Positions 63,886-64,000 of a stretch of DNA of 64,000 nt are shown here, one piece after another. Under the pieces are notes generated by a model. That model was not told the DNA's origin. It saw only the letters and a program-made list of their open reading frames with translations, and searched no databases. How positions within the stretch are numbered: position 1 is the stretch's first letter; every line of letters starts with the position of its first letter. This DNA comes from Haloarcula mannanilytica (GTDB lineage Archaea > Halobacteriota > Halobacteria > Halobacteriales > Haloarculaceae). A program made the position numbers and the translations under genes. The stretch is from assembly GCF_005406125.1 (NCBI RefSeq), contig NZ_BIXZ01000008.1, forward strand, positions 94,459 through 158,458. The letters run 5' to 3'.

Positions 63886-64000
63886 GGTGGCGGCGAACCG
63901 GATTTCCCAGAGGCTCGCGCACTCCAGTACTCCCCGGAACGCTGGTGGGCTTATCTTCCGTGTTCGGGATGGGTACGGGAGGCAACCCCACCGCTGTGGC
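63886..64000 (-). rRNA. rrf: 5S ribosomal RNA, 3' 115 bases (5' end beyond window)
   Basis: The minus strand reads GCCACAGCGGTGGGGTTGCC near the edge and ends in CCGGTTCGCCGCCACC, matching the haloarchaeal 5S secondary structure (helix I closing GGCGGCC/... CCACC and loop A GTGGGG). About seven 5' bases lie outside the window. The rest of the operon (16S, 23S) lies beyond the right edge. Confidence 0.95.

Overview
The window comes from a haloarchaeon, most likely Haloarcula or a close relative. The genes are GC-rich, the proteins are strongly acidic, and most genes with their own promoter have a TATA-like box about 25-30 bases before the start codon, as expected for leaderless transcripts. 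The genes are archaeal in type: proteasome alpha, RNase P Rnp2/Rnp3, SBDS, archaeal-type S-adenosylmethionine synthetase, PyrI and NarGH with a Rieske/cytochrome b partner. The last 115 bases are the 3' part of a 5S rRNA on the minus strand that closely matches the Haloarcula 5S sequence as I remember it. No stretch of more than about 300 bases lacks a gene; the largest gaps (6558-6838, 54662-54884) hold divergent or single promoters.

Layout. 1-2980: a minus-strand phosphorylation triad (vWA protein, Ser/Thr kinase with FHA domain, PP2C phosphatase running off the edge) behind a TATA box with an adjoining dyad. 3085-6557: a DUF3179 lipoprotein overlapping a membrane protein with a vicinal Cys pair, then a hydrolase and a ring-cleaving dioxygenase that look like a quinone/catechol detoxification pair. 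6839-14276: housekeeping and stress genes (UPF0058, UPF0212, OGG, acylphosphatase, Nnr, HflX, KatG). 14482-18345: FUN14 protein and the core proteasome/RNase P/SBDS operon. 18499-22268: Nudix hydrolase, VapBC-type pair, an unknown enzyme-like protein, a possible 22-residue peptide gene and ThiC.

22.4-43.1 kb is a molybdenum and nitrate-respiration region. It has molybdate/tungstate transporter subunits (binding protein and permease, no ATPase), an IS605-type TnpB element, a MobB-MoaE fusion, MoaC, a His-rich MoaB, a NarO-like redox regulator and a 12-cistron nar operon (narA, Rieske narB, cytochrome b narC, ORF4, narG, narH, a mini-ORF, a heme-b type subunit, narJ, a membrane protein, a HEAT-repeat protein and a Mrp ATPase fused to DUF2249). 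Nearly all these cistrons overlap by 1-8 bases. An HD-domain gene in this region is split by one in-frame stop codon.

44.2-51.9 kb is a MoxR/DUF58/vWA operon with a coiled-coil and a membrane subunit. 51.9-63.7 kb holds pyrBI, a cytosolic FG-GAP repeat protein, a MinD-like ATPase next to a RecA-fold protein, an SlyD-type FKBP, a threonine dehydratase-like enzyme, a CYTH protein, MetK (archaeal), ThiI, CysK and NikR. The 5S rRNA end of an rRNA operon closes the window.

All assignments are from reading motifs and recalled families. No database search was run.
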